Assembly (NCBI GenBank): GCA_023251155.1 | Contig: JAHEZH010000037.1 | Span: forward strand, 1-43,567 | Length of the DNA stretch: 43,567 bases | Source of the DNA: Flammeovirgaceae bacterium | Lineage (GTDB): Bacteria > Bacteroidota > Bacteroidia > Cytophagales > Cyclobacteriaceae | Direction: 5' to 3' | In this document: one piece after another, positions 25,330-34,059 of the stretch | Numbering within the stretch: the stretch's first letter is position 1 | Layout of the letters: each line of letters begins with the position of its first letter | Notes under the pieces: generated by a model | What the model saw: the letters and a program-made list of their open reading frames with translations, nothing else | Databases searched by the model: none | Told to the model about the DNA's origin: nothing | Translations under genes and position numbers: made by a program

Positions 25330-25413
25330 TGCCGAAGGCGGGACTCGAACCCGCACACCTGTTACGGCTCACGCCCCTGAAACGTGCGTGTCTACCAATT
25401 TCACCACTTCGGC
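25330..25413 (-). tRNA. tRNA-Leu (anticodon CAG)
   Basis: An 84-base cloverleaf read on the minus strand: acceptor GCCGAAG/CTTCGGC, a leucine-type D arm, anticodon loop TTCAGGG giving CAG for CUG codons, a long variable arm as expected for class II tRNA, and T arm GGTTCGAGTCC. CCA is not encoded. Confidence 0.95.
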
Positions 25414-25484
25414 ATTCGTACACATTACCCTTGCAAAAAGGAAAGTTAATAGCCTGACTATTAACCTCTAATCTGAAAGGATGG

Positions 25485-25566
25485 TGCCCAGAACTGGATT
25501 CGAACCAGCACACCTTGCGGCACTACCCCCTCAAAGTAGCGTGTCTACCAATTTCACCACCTGGGC
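25485..25566 (-). tRNA. tRNA-Leu (anticodon GAG)
   Basis: An 82-base cloverleaf on the minus strand: acceptor GCCCAGG pairing with TCTGGGC through one G-U pair, anticodon loop TTGAGGG giving GAG for CUC and CUU codons, a long variable arm and T arm GGTTCGAATCC. CCA is not encoded. It lies 71 bases upstream of the CAG isoacceptor in the same transcript. Confidence 0.95.
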
Positions 25567-25602
25567 ATCAAACACTCGGCCTTTCGGCAGAGGAAGGGGG
25601 TG

Positions 25603-25610
25603 CAAAAGTA
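25603..25610 (-). promoter_or_regulatory. candidate promoter of the tRNA-Leu pair
   Basis: On the minus strand TACTTTTG is an exact TAnnTTTG box, 37 bases upstream of the first tRNA. The -33 element is not clear. Confidence 0.45.
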
Positions 25611-25645
25611 TAAAAAGCTTTTAGATTTCTAAAAAAAAGAAGAAT

Positions 25646-25792
25646 TCAAATATGACCTGATATTTTGAGTTCCAACCGGTGGCCGGTCTCTTCAAGCGCA
25701 GCCTCCCGGTGTACTTTCAACACCAGCGAGAAGAAAATAGAATGGAATAAAACCACAGCCAACAAACACAAATAGAAAGTAGAAATGATCAT
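25646..25792 (-). CDS. possible 48-residue single-pass membrane peptide
   Basis: A minus-strand frame beginning MIISTFYLCLLAVVLFHSIF, a strong hydrophobic helix from the first residue to about residue 25, then a charged tail (KVHREAALEETGHRLELKISGHI). The organisation, membrane helix then amphipathic charged tail, is protein-like. I recognise no family. It lies between the tRNA-Leu promoter and the divergent S8 protease gene, in a 434-base gap otherwise lacking genes. Confidence 0.4.
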   Translation of the reverse strand: MIISTFYLCLLAVVLFHSIFFSLVLKVHREAALEETGHRLELKISGHI

Positions 25793-25956
25793 ATAGCGGT
25801 TATTTAAAGGTGATTGTTGATACAAAAGTCAGCAAACATCAGTTAGCCTACTTCTTTTAATGAATGAACAGATCACAGAAGTAATATTTCACAGACTTAT
25901 GTAAAATTTTCATCCTCCGTCCTGGGGGTAAAATGTCCGCTGATCCTAAATAGAAC

Positions 25957-25984
25957 TTGTGGAACGTGCTTTGTATTATCTTTC
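25957..25984 (+). promoter_or_regulatory. candidate promoter of the S8 protease gene
   Basis: TTG (25957-25959) is followed after 17 bases by TATCTTTC (25977-25984), one mismatch from the -7 box. It lies 16 bases before the ATG. Confidence 0.3.
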
Positions 25985-26000
25985 CAAAAAATAATTTGGT

Positions 26001-27623
26001 ATGAATTCATGTGCTCGACTTTTGTGTGGTGTATTGTTTTTAGCACTTCCCTCTCTTTTAGCTGCTCAAACTCCTCCGGCAGAAGTTCCCAACGATTGGT
26101 TTCTCCGCGATCCGCAAACAGATCAGGTGCAAGGTGTAAGTGCAGAGAAAGCGTATGCCACTTTATTGAAAGGTCAGCCCTCCCGCCCGGTGATTGTAGC
26201 CATCATTGATTCCGGTATTGATATTGAGCATGAAGATCTGAAAAGTGTCATCTGGGTGAACGAAGGCGAAATACCCAACAATGGAATGGACGATGATAAA
26301 AACGGGTACATTGATGACGTACACGGCTGGAATTTTATAGGAGGCAAGGAGGGAAATGTGGAGGCCGATACCTACGAACTGACACGTGAATACATTCGCC
26401 TGAATAAAAAATTTGAAAATCTCAGCAAGATTCCCAAAAAACAAAAAGCCGAGTACCAATCCTACCTGAAGATCAAAGACAAATTTCACAAACTGAAAGC
26501 CAAAAACGAGCAGGAGTATAACCAGTATCGAAATCTGTACATCAATGTAAAGCTCAGTGTCGATACACTGAAGTCGGTATTGAAAACGGATACACTGACC
26601 ACCGAAGCGATCGCGGCTTTCAATCCTTCCGATCCTACCCTGATTTTTGCAAAGGGTTTTGTAATGAACATATTGAAGAATGTTGGGGAAGAAGGTACGC
26701 TCGAAGAAATGATTGGGCAGCTGAAAGAGGCGTATGATTATTATAAAGTAATTGTAGAATACGGCTACAACGAAAATTTTGATTCACGGCAAATAGTAGG
26801 CGATACCTACTCCAACATCTATGAAAAGAATTATGGCAACAATGATGTGAAGGGCCCGGATCCTTCCCATGGAACCCACGTAGCCGGTATTATAGCTGCT
26901 GATCGCAAAAATGATATTGGTATTAAAGGGATTGCTGACAATGTGAAGATCATGCCGGTGCGTGCAGTACCGAATGGCGATGAACGCGATAAAGATGTGG
27001 CCAATGCTATACTCTATGCGGTGAACAACGGAGCGAAGATCATCAACATGAGTTTTGGCAAAAGTTTCTCTCCGGAGAAAGAAGCCGTAGACAAAGCGGT
27101 AAAATATGCTGAGCAAAAAGGAGTATTATTAATCCATGCGGCCGGGAATGAGAGTGAGGATATTGATGTCGATAAAAATTACCCAAGTCGTTTTTACCTG
27201 GATGGAAAAGAAGCGAAGAACTGGCTGGAGATTGGTGCTTCCTCAGCGGGTACGGGGGCTGATTTTGTAGGCAGTTTCTCCAACTTCGGAAAGAAACAAG
27301 TCGATCTGTTTGCTCCCGGAGTTGATATTTATTCTACTTATCCTGGCAATACCTACAAAGACGAAAGTGGAACCAGTATGGCCAGTCCCACTACAGCAGG
27401 TGTTGCAGCGTTAGTACTGTCTTATTTTCCTGAGCTTACCGCTATCGAACTGAAGAATGTTCTTCGATCATCTACGCGCAAGTTCGATGGATTGGAAGTG
27501 CAAAAGCCGGGCGGGGGAAGAACGCTTTTCAGTAATCTGAGTAACACGGGTGGATTAATAAATGCCTACGAAGCAGTGAAGATGGCGCAAGACCTCAAAG
27601 CGCAGAAGCAGCTTAAGAAGTAG
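26001..27623 (+). CDS. secreted S8 (subtilisin-like) serine protease
   Basis: 540 residues with a signal peptide (MNSCARLLCGVLFLALPSLLAAQ). The catalytic triad is complete: Asp70 in AIIDSGID, His290 in PSHGTHVAG and Ser459 in SGTSMASP. Between Asp and His there are about 220 residues, against roughly 30 in subtilisin. The insert is mostly charged helix (KKFENLSKIPKKQKAEY, then several Lys/Glu-rich segments) and may be a lid or substrate arm. WVNEGEIPNNGMDDDKNGYIDD just after the Asp resembles a calcium-binding loop seen in many Bacteroidetes S8 proteases. No separate C-terminal sorting domain is visible. It is exported to the periplasm or outside; the substrate is unknown. Confidence 0.92.
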   Translation: MNSCARLLCGVLFLALPSLLAAQTPPAEVPNDWFLRDPQTDQVQGVSAEKAYATLLKGQPSRPVIVAIIDSGIDIEHEDLKSVIWVNEGEIPNNGMDDDKNGYIDDVHGWNFIGGKEGNVEADTYELTREYIRLNKKFENLSKIPKKQKAEYQSYLKIKDKFHKLKAKNEQEYNQYRNLYINVKLSVDTLKSVLKTDTLTTEAIAAFNPSDPTLIFAKGFVMNILKNVGEEGTLEEMIGQLKEAYDYYKVIVEYGYNENFDSRQIVGDTYSNIYEKNYGNNDVKGPDPSHGTHVAGIIAADRKNDIGIKGIADNVKIMPVRAVPNGDERDKDVANAILYAVNNGAKIINMSFGKSFSPEKEAVDKAVKYAEQKGVLLIHAAGNESEDIDVDKNYPSRFYLDGKEAKNWLEIGASSAGTGADFVGSFSNFGKKQVDLFAPGVDIYSTYPGNTYKDESGTSMASPTTAGVAALVLSYFPELTAIELKNVLRSSTRKFDGLEVQKPGGGRTLFSNLSNTGGLINAYEAVKMAQDLKAQKQLKK

Positions 27624-27706
27624 AATTTAATTTTTGACAAACGGGCAATTAACAAAGGAGAACTAACTTGCAGAACGATTTTTCTCAATTCACTATTTGT
27701 CAACTG

Positions 27707-30157
27707 TCAATTTAGCTTCGCGTACTTCTTGAACGGATCATACGCGATGGCAATCTTACCCGTTTTGTCTTTATACACATGAAGGAAAACGCTGGGCCCA
27801 ACCTTTGTATCGACACCAACATTTTGCGGTGTATAATCCTTGTCGCGCTTTTTCAGATTACTGAGCGGGAGCTGCACGCTTAAACTGGTACTGTCTGTAA
27901 ACGAGTAGCGCCCGTGAATGAACAACGAAAGTACCGAAGATTGAATTTCCATCCGGCTGATGTCGAGATCGGTGCCCTGCAGATCGAAGTGACTGTTCAG
28001 CTCGGCAAATTGCACATCCGAGAAATCGCGTTTCTTGAATAAGAAATTACTCATATTCTCCATCGGCTCGAAGTTTTTAAGATTACCATCGCGGATACGG
28101 CAATCAATATCACCCACCATGGAGGGGGCAAGTACATTCAGGTTATTATCCAGTTGTGCATCAAACCTGACATTAGCCGAAATAGAGCCGGAAAGATTTT
28201 TATCGCTGATGGTTTGCTGGTTGAAGTTATTAAAACTCTTAAAGAAATCTTTAATACCTGCATTGGAGATGTGTGCCGTTACGTTCATCGGATTCACGTC
28301 TTCATCCAGGTTGAAGAGTTTGAAGTCCAGGTTCATCCATCCACCTGCCACCAGCATCGTCACCGGTGAAGCTTTTAAGGTGTGGTCGGCCAGCTCAATC
28401 TTGCCGGTGAAGTCAGTGGCTTTGAATTGTTTCATTGTAAGCTCTCCTATCTTTACTTTCAGATCAAATTCAAGTTTCTCAAAAATTTGATCAACGAGAC
28501 CCGATACTTTTTTTCTGTTTTGCGTGACCTGCATCGCCGTCTTCCTGGAGGTGCCTTTTGAGGTGGCCAGTGGGGTAAGATCAAAATGCGGTGAAGTAAT
28601 CTCGAGTTGGATCTGTCCTTTGTTTTTAGGCTGAATGAAGAACGGGATAAAATTCTTAAATGAGCCATGCATTTTCAGCGGACTTCCATTCATATCAAAT
28701 GAAAGTGTGTTGAGCAGAAATTGGTTTTCATTGAATTCAAAAACACCGTTGATCTTCGAGAAATCAAGTTTGCGGGAAGTAAACTTGAAGGCTCCGTCTT
28801 TTATTACTGATTTGCCATTTAGCTTGCCATAATATTTGACACTGGCGTGGTTCGCATACTCGGAGAGCCTGCCTTTATACCTAATTTCTGTATGAATGGT
28901 GCCTTTGCTGAATTTGAAACGGGAAGAGTCAACGTGATGATTGAGTTCGGTTAGGTTCATCTCAGTCACCATTTCCATATCTACCAATGGATTGCGTAGC
29001 TCCGTTACGACTACCTTGCCCTTCACCGGGAAGCCGTCCATCTTTCCCTGAAAAGGAGACACAACCACTTTAGAATTGAAATCATCATTGACCTTCGTGC
29101 TATCCAGGTGATTGGTAAATAGGCCTTCAAAAGTCAACCCGGTAAAATTCATTTTACCAAATTTCACTTTAGTATCAACAGAACTGAATTTGACATCTAC
29201 AGCAGGTCTGTCATTGGGTACTGATCTGCCATTCAGGTGTACAGTAATCGCCACCGGCTTTTGCACTTCAAACTTGCGCAGCGAATAGTTCAGGTGCTGA
29301 TCGAGCAACTCTTTTCCTTTCGCTACATTCAGGCTTTCAGAATGGAAATTCAGTTGAAACGGTCCTCCCTTTGTCAAATCAAAGAATCCGGTAAGGTTTA
29401 CTTTCAGTTCATCAAAAAGAAGATCGGAAGAATCAACCGTCAGCAGTTTGGTCATGCGGTCAATACGGGCATTCAGATCAACATTGGCCAGGCGGTCCTT
29501 GAGAAAGGGACCGTTTTCTTCTTTAAAAACCAATCCATCAAAATGCATGGCGCCATTAATGCGTACAGCGATGGTAGAGTCCGTGCCGTTGATGTAGTGA
29601 CTGGTGCGGAGAAACTGAAAACTCATTGACTTATTCTTGACCGAATCAGCAAAGACAAAACTCACATTCCGGAATTCGGCTTTCCTTACCTTGAAGAAGA
29701 AGGGCTCTTTCTCCTCCTCTCCGTCTATTGCGGCTGAATCGCGCATCATCCCTTTTTTAAAGATATCCAGGTTGCTATAGCCGTTCTTTGTTTTAAAGAT
29801 GAATGCTTTTGAATTTTCGAGAGTAAACGAATTCACATTCACGTTCTTGCTGATCAATTCAAACACACCAATATTCAGAAATATTTTTTCGGCAGTGAAA
29901 AAGTCATGATTATAAACAGCGTATTGCGGCCCACGCAGATATACATCGTGTAGCGTAACAGAGAAATCGGGAAACTGGTGAAGGATGGTAAAATCCAATC
30001 TTCCAATATGAATTTCACCGTTGATCTGGTCATTGAGATACACATTGAGTTTTTCAAGTATTTCATCTCGCTTCCAATAAGCCACCGCAAAGACACCAGC
30101 GGTGAATAGTACCAGCAGGAGGAGGATATATTTTACCCACTTCAAAAACTTCCTCAT
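27707..30157 (-). CDS. AsmA-like membrane-anchored envelope protein
   Basis: 816 residues. One N-terminal membrane helix (about residues 8-28, YILLLLVLFTAGVFAVAYW) anchors a large periplasmic part. The start LNDQINGEIHIGRLDFTILHQFPDFSVTLHDVYLRG is the AsmA N-terminal domain, and the end (LSGSISANVRFDAQLDNNLNV, GDIDCRIRDGNLKNFEPM, LDISRMEIQSSVLSLFIHGRYSF) is the AsmA C-terminal domain. AsmA-like proteins are thought to form long hydrophobic grooves that help move lipids across the periplasm to the outer membrane. The gene stands alone, convergent with the S8 protease gene. The cargo here is not known. Confidence 0.85.
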   Translation of the reverse strand: MRKFLKWVKYILLLLVLFTAGVFAVAYWKRDEILEKLNVYLNDQINGEIHIGRLDFTILHQFPDFSVTLHDVYLRGPQYAVYNHDFFTAEKIFLNIGVFELISKNVNVNSFTLENSKAFIFKTKNGYSNLDIFKKGMMRDSAAIDGEEEKEPFFFKVRKAEFRNVSFVFADSVKNKSMSFQFLRTSHYINGTDSTIAVRINGAMHFDGLVFKEENGPFLKDRLANVDLNARIDRMTKLLTVDSSDLLFDELKVNLTGFFDLTKGGPFQLNFHSESLNVAKGKELLDQHLNYSLRKFEVQKPVAITVHLNGRSVPNDRPAVDVKFSSVDTKVKFGKMNFTGLTFEGLFTNHLDSTKVNDDFNSKVVVSPFQGKMDGFPVKGKVVVTELRNPLVDMEMVTEMNLTELNHHVDSSRFKFSKGTIHTEIRYKGRLSEYANHASVKYYGKLNGKSVIKDGAFKFTSRKLDFSKINGVFEFNENQFLLNTLSFDMNGSPLKMHGSFKNFIPFFIQPKNKGQIQLEITSPHFDLTPLATSKGTSRKTAMQVTQNRKKVSGLVDQIFEKLEFDLKVKIGELTMKQFKATDFTGKIELADHTLKASPVTMLVAGGWMNLDFKLFNLDEDVNPMNVTAHISNAGIKDFFKSFNNFNQQTISDKNLSGSISANVRFDAQLDNNLNVLAPSMVGDIDCRIRDGNLKNFEPMENMSNFLFKKRDFSDVQFAELNSHFDLQGTDLDISRMEIQSSVLSLFIHGRYSFTDSTSLSVQLPLSNLKKRDKDYTPQNVGVDTKVGPSVFLHVYKDKTGKIAIAYDPFKKYAKLN

Positions 30158-30220
30158 AGGCTTGTCTTAATCTAAATATAGTCAGGTTAATTTATATTCA
30201 GTAAAAACACATGCCATGTA

Positions 30221-30256
30221 AAAAAAGAAACCCCAACCGGAATAAAGGTTGGGGTT
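30221..30256 (-). terminator. rho-independent terminator of the GH20 gene
   Basis: A 10-bp stem (AACCCCAACC/GGTTGGGGTT) with an 8-base loop; on the minus strand it runs into TTCTTTTTTTT. Confidence 0.9.
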
Positions 30257-30279
30257 ATTGATTATCCAAAACCGATTAT

Positions 30280-31902
30280 TTAATCCACCCAGGGCACTTT
30301 TGTGGAACGATAATAGTTGATGTCCATCGCTTTGAAACGCTTTGCCTGATTACCCAGGCGCACTTTGTAAGCATCCCAGCTGCGGCCAGCCGATGGCGAC
30401 CACGCTACCTCAGCAATACCGGGAAGACGGGGAAACAACAGGAATTCAATATCGTCCATCGTCTGAATGGTTTCCGACCAGAGCGGAGTTTCGATACCTA
30501 GAATATTTTTTTGCTCCAGTTCGGGGCTCAGTGTCTGCGGTGTCCAGTTATACGAATCATCCACTTCAATGTAGGCAGCCCAGTTCAAGCCCAGCTTGGT
30601 GAGCGAGTCATACTTCATATCCAGATATACTTTCACCGATGGAGACATGATCAGCTTCGCTCCTTTGGCCGAAGCCATCTGTGCATATTTATCCGAATGC
30701 CAGTACTGGGCAATCGTTGTTGAATCGATATTGCCCTGTGCTATTTCTTCCCAGCCAATCATTTGCTTGCCATGTGCAGCTACCATTTCCTTGAACTTAT
30801 TGATGAATGCGATGTAATCTTCCTTCTTGGTGACGGCCGCTTCATCACCGCCAATATGCAGATAAGGTCCAGGTGTAATTTCAGATAGTTCACGCAATAC
30901 ATCATCCACAAATTGAAACGTGCGTTCATTCTTTATATGCAACGTACTGAAGCCAACCTCAATGCCGGTATATACTTTCCCCGGGGTTGGTCTTACTTTT
31001 CCCGGCTCCATCTTTAAAGGAATACCGGAGTTTAATTCAGCATACGATACCAGTGCGGAATTGATGTGCCCCGGCATGTCAATCTCCGGTACGATAGTGA
31101 TGTATCTGCTTTGTGCGTATGCTACGATATCTTTGTATTGCTCTTGAGTATAGAATCCGCCCTTCTCTCCTCCTACTTGGGTCTTGCCACCTTCAGTAGT
31201 CAGCTTGGGCCATGATTTAATTTCGATCCGCCATCCCTGATCATCACTTAAATGCAAATGCAGCACATTCATTTTATACGCAGCAATCAAATCGATATAA
31301 CGTTTCACATCTTCTACGCTGAAAAAGTGACGTGCTACATCCAGCATCGAACCTCTCCAGGCATATTGGGGATAATCACGAATCGAACCCGTGGCGATCT
31401 CCCACGATGTCTTTTGTACGGAAGAACTTTCGATCGCTGCAGGTAACAACTGACGCAGTGTTTGCACACCGTAAAACAATCCGGCGGGTTGATTTGCACT
31501 CAGTGTGATCAATTCGCTGGTAATGGTTAACTGATATCCTTCAGCACCCAAAGCAGGATCACTTGCCAACTGAATGTAAATACCGGTAGAGGCTTCCTTG
31601 TCGGTCGTTTCCGCTTTGAGATTAAAACCGGTAGCCGGATTAAGACGATCGGCAAGGTATTGACCAATGGCCAATACTTCCTGTGCCGCAGCTCCGACAC
31701 GCACATGGATCTTTGTGCTCTTGCTTAACTCAAATGCGCTGCCTGACAATGAATCAGTAACCGGCTTGGGGATGATACTTTGAAAAGAAAGTGTTGCCTC
31801 CGGTGAAGCTACTTTTGCTTTTTTACAGGAGACGAGACAAGCAAAGCTTGCTACAACAAACGCACTTATCAATAAGGTGGCTTTGGAATACGAATGAATC
31901 AT
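30280..31902 (-). CDS. GH20 beta-N-acetylhexosaminidase, lipoprotein
   Basis: 540 residues. The signal peptide ends in the lipobox LVSC (Cys27), so the enzyme is a lipoprotein of the outer or inner membrane. The first part (about 40-165) is the small GH20b domain; the TIM barrel follows with YPQYAWRGSMLDVARHFF, HLHLSDDQGWRIEIKSWPKLT, VPEIDMPGH and the catalytic Asp353-Glu354 pair in HIGGDEAA; later barrel motifs are WEEI and YWHSDK. GH20 enzymes release terminal N-acetylglucosamine or N-acetylgalactosamine from chitin fragments, glycans or muropeptides using the substrate's acetamido group. No SusC/SusD pair is nearby. An inverted repeat upstream may be an operator. Confidence 0.94.
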   Translation of the reverse strand: MIHSYSKATLLISAFVVASFACLVSCKKAKVASPEATLSFQSIIPKPVTDSLSGSAFELSKSTKIHVRVGAAAQEVLAIGQYLADRLNPATGFNLKAETTDKEASTGIYIQLASDPALGAEGYQLTITSELITLSANQPAGLFYGVQTLRQLLPAAIESSSVQKTSWEIATGSIRDYPQYAWRGSMLDVARHFFSVEDVKRYIDLIAAYKMNVLHLHLSDDQGWRIEIKSWPKLTTEGGKTQVGGEKGGFYTQEQYKDIVAYAQSRYITIVPEIDMPGHINSALVSYAELNSGIPLKMEPGKVRPTPGKVYTGIEVGFSTLHIKNERTFQFVDDVLRELSEITPGPYLHIGGDEAAVTKKEDYIAFINKFKEMVAAHGKQMIGWEEIAQGNIDSTTIAQYWHSDKYAQMASAKGAKLIMSPSVKVYLDMKYDSLTKLGLNWAAYIEVDDSYNWTPQTLSPELEQKNILGIETPLWSETIQTMDDIEFLLFPRLPGIAEVAWSPSAGRSWDAYKVRLGNQAKRFKAMDINYYRSTKVPWVD

Positions 31903-31952
31903 TGGGTGTTAATTTTTATAACGACCCAATTTATAAAATTAATAGAGAGTTC

Positions 31953-31981
31953 CACTTTAGTTTTATACACTTACTAAAGTG
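31953..31981 (-). promoter_or_regulatory. inverted repeat upstream of the GH20 gene
   Basis: CACTTTAGT (31953-31961) and ACTAAAGTG (31973-31981) form a perfect 9-bp inverted repeat with an 11-base spacer, about 50 bases before the GH20 ATG. There is no T run, so an operator or mRNA hairpin is more likely than a terminator. Confidence 0.5.
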
Positions 31982-32025
31982 TGTAAAAGACACAGCCCAT
32001 ACCTGATGTTAATTTGTATTGTAAG

Positions 32026-32835
32026 CTATGATTTGAACCAGCGGAAAAATTTGCCGATCCAGGTTTTGGGTGGCTTTACTTCGTCTTCTATCACTTCAAT
32101 TACCTGCTCTTCTTCTACGTGCTTCACTGCTTTGGTGGGCGCAGACTTTACACGCTTCATGTAATTCTGTGTACGCTTTTCTTTCTCCAGTTCAGCACGT
32201 TCTTTTCTTTTTCTTTCCGCTTCCAATGCTTCCTGTTCACGTTTCAATGCAATCGGGTTTTTTGCTGGTCTGTCCGATCGCTCGATGCGCTGTTCTCTGC
32301 GTTGATGAGGCGGGTTTCTTTTTACGGATGGCGGTGTATTTTTAACAGGAGTTCCTTCATTCGTTGACGACTCACTCACTACCCCTGTGGCATCAATCAC
32401 CGGTTCTTTTTTCTTCAGGTCAGGCAGTTCAATTTTTCCCAGCACTTTCAATCCCTGCAATTCTACCTTGGGTGCTTTAATAATTTCTATCTCTTCTTTA
32501 GTTATTACTTCCTTCCGCACCTCTTCGTGAACAGATGGTGCTGGTACCGGTACTTCATCCATCATGACGATGGGTTCCGGCTCCACCAAAACAGTTACTT
32601 TCTCAACTACGTTTTCGGGCTGCGTTACTACCACTTCAGGTTCTTCGGCCACTACCGGTTCGGCCATTATTCCGTCCAGTTTCTCAGGAGCTAATGCCAT
32701 CACGATAAACCGAACCTGATCTGATTCCAGGCGTGTGTTGATGCCTGATTCTGTAGGAATGCCCTTGCTGGAAAGAAAATCGACAAGCTCTGATGGCTTC
32801 ACGGCAATTTTTCTGGCCAATTGACCTAATCTCAT
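32026..32835 (-). CDS. protein with an IF-2 N-terminal-like domain and no GTPase part
   Basis: 269 residues. The first 50 (MRLGQLARKIAVKPSELVDF, SSKGI) resemble the small IF2_N domain at the start of translation factor IF-2. An acidic Val/Glu/Pro-rich linker follows (about 55-130), then VELQGLKVLGKIELP, which resembles the segment of Bacteroidetes IF-2 that precedes its G domain. The last part is Lys/Arg/Glu-rich helix (RKRKERAELEKEKR) with a short aromatic, basic end (WIGKFFRWFK). No GTP-binding motif is present, so it is not IF-2 itself. A complete TATATTTG promoter precedes it, suggesting an independent gene. The function is unknown; an RNA- or ribosome-binding role is an inference. Confidence 0.6.
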   Translation of the reverse strand: MRLGQLARKIAVKPSELVDFLSSKGIPTESGINTRLESDQVRFIVMALAPEKLDGIMAEPVVAEEPEVVVTQPENVVEKVTVLVEPEPIVMMDEVPVPAPSVHEEVRKEVITKEEIEIIKAPKVELQGLKVLGKIELPDLKKKEPVIDATGVVSESSTNEGTPVKNTPPSVKRNPPHQRREQRIERSDRPAKNPIALKREQEALEAERKRKERAELEKEKRTQNYMKRVKSAPTKAVKHVEEEQVIEVIEDEVKPPKTWIGKFFRWFKS

Positions 32836-32857
32836 AAGTATTTGCTATTCAAGAGCG

Positions 32858-32865
32858 CAAATATA
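32858..32865 (-). promoter_or_regulatory. candidate -7 promoter box of the IF2_N-like gene
   Basis: TATATTTG on the minus strand is exact and lies 22 bases before the ATG. Confidence 0.5.
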
Positions 32866-32937
32866 CTTTTTGCAAAAGATATTCGTAAGCGGAATTTCAT
32901 CGCATCTTGGCACAGCACGGAGGGGTTTACACGAAGA

Positions 32938-34059
32938 TCAGTGCCCGACCGGAAACTCATTGGGCAAGGCAAAGCTGACTGTAGTTCCTGATCCTTCAAT
33001 GGCATCGATTTCCACATTGCCTTTCAGCCGGTTGACGGTTTCCCTCACGATATAAAGGCCCAGCCCCGCGCCCTTGCTGATCTCTGTTCCTCGGAAGAAC
33101 ATCTCAAATACTTTGGGCATTACCTTTTCATTGATACCCGTGCCATTATCCGTGATGGTCACACTGCAGTCCCGGGCCGTAGTGGTGACCTCAACACCGA
33201 TCACTAATGGCCGGTGCGGATCGCGATACAAGATGCAGTTGGAAATCAGGTTGGTGAGTACGACCGCGATACGAGCGGGGTCCGAAAAGAAAGGAGCATC
33301 GGTTTGCAGGTCGACAATTCTGGTGATTTCTTTCTCAGGCAATAAATAATTCAGTTTGGTAAAGGTGTCATCAATGATCGACTTCCAGTTTACTTCTTCC
33401 TGCATGATTTCATTGCGTGCATTGCGTGAGTAATCCAAAATCTCACGCATCGTCAAGTCCAGTCGGGATACGCTTTCCGACATCATTTCGTGCAGGCTGG
33501 CCAGCTCTTTATCCTTATTGATACCTTTCGCCAAATGAAGAAGCCCCATTACGGAAGCCAGCGGTCCGCGAAGGTTATGCGATACACTGTAAACAAAATT
33601 ATCAAGCTCTTTATTTACTTTCAGCAACTCGTTGAATTGGCTACGCAGCTCATGCCGTGCATTACGCTTCAGTTTTTCTAGCGCACGTTTTTTGATAGCC
33701 GAGCGTATAGCGATAGGAAGACGCGCCAGATTTGATTTTAAAATATAGTCATCGATGCCCAGGCGAAGGCACGAGATGGCATACTCATCCGAAACGGTAC
33801 CCGTTACTAAAATGAAAGGCACCCCGGATCGCTCCTGCGAACTCAGCCGCAAGGCTTCATGCGAACTGAAACCAGGCAGCCCGTGGTCAGATAAAATCAC
33901 ATCGGGCTGAAAGTCACGCAGGGCAACAATAAATTCATCACGCTTATCAACACGCTGATAACTAAATGTAATCTGGCCTCTTCTGAGAACACGCTCAATC
34001 AGATGTGCATCGTCTTCGTTGTCTTCCAGTAATAGAATTTTAAGCTGTTCATCCGGCAT
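32938..34059 (-). CDS. receiver-first histidine kinase, cytoplasmic
   Basis: 373 residues. An N-terminal response-regulator receiver domain (about 1-125) has the acidic pair in LLEDNEDDAHL, the phosphate-accepting Asp58 in VILSDHGLPG and the conserved Lys in YILKSN. A HisKA domain follows with His161 in YSVSHNLRGPL. The HATPase domain has the N box (LISNCILY), DNGTGI and GAGLGLYIVRE. There is no membrane helix or separate sensor. Proteins of this order take a signal by phosphotransfer to the receiver and pass it on through the kinase. No response regulator is next to it. An imperfect -7 box (TCTATTTG) lies about 100 bases upstream. Confidence 0.92.
   Translation of the reverse strand: MPDEQLKILLLEDNEDDAHLIERVLRRGQITFSYQRVDKRDEFIVALRDFQPDVILSDHGLPGFSSHEALRLSSQERSGVPFILVTGTVSDEYAISCLRLGIDDYILKSNLARLPIAIRSAIKKRALEKLKRNARHELRSQFNELLKVNKELDNFVYSVSHNLRGPLASVMGLLHLAKGINKDKELASLHEMMSESVSRLDLTMREILDYSRNARNEIMQEEVNWKSIIDDTFTKLNYLLPEKEITRIVDLQTDAPFFSDPARIAVVLTNLISNCILYRDPHRPLVIGVEVTTTARDCSVTITDNGTGINEKVMPKVFEMFFRGTEISKGAGLGLYIVRETVNRLKGNVEIDAIEGSGTTVSFALPNEFPVGH

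Noticed and set aside
25259-25513. Reading frames across the tRNA-Leu genes
   Set aside because: They translate tRNA and terminator sequence and have no independent support.
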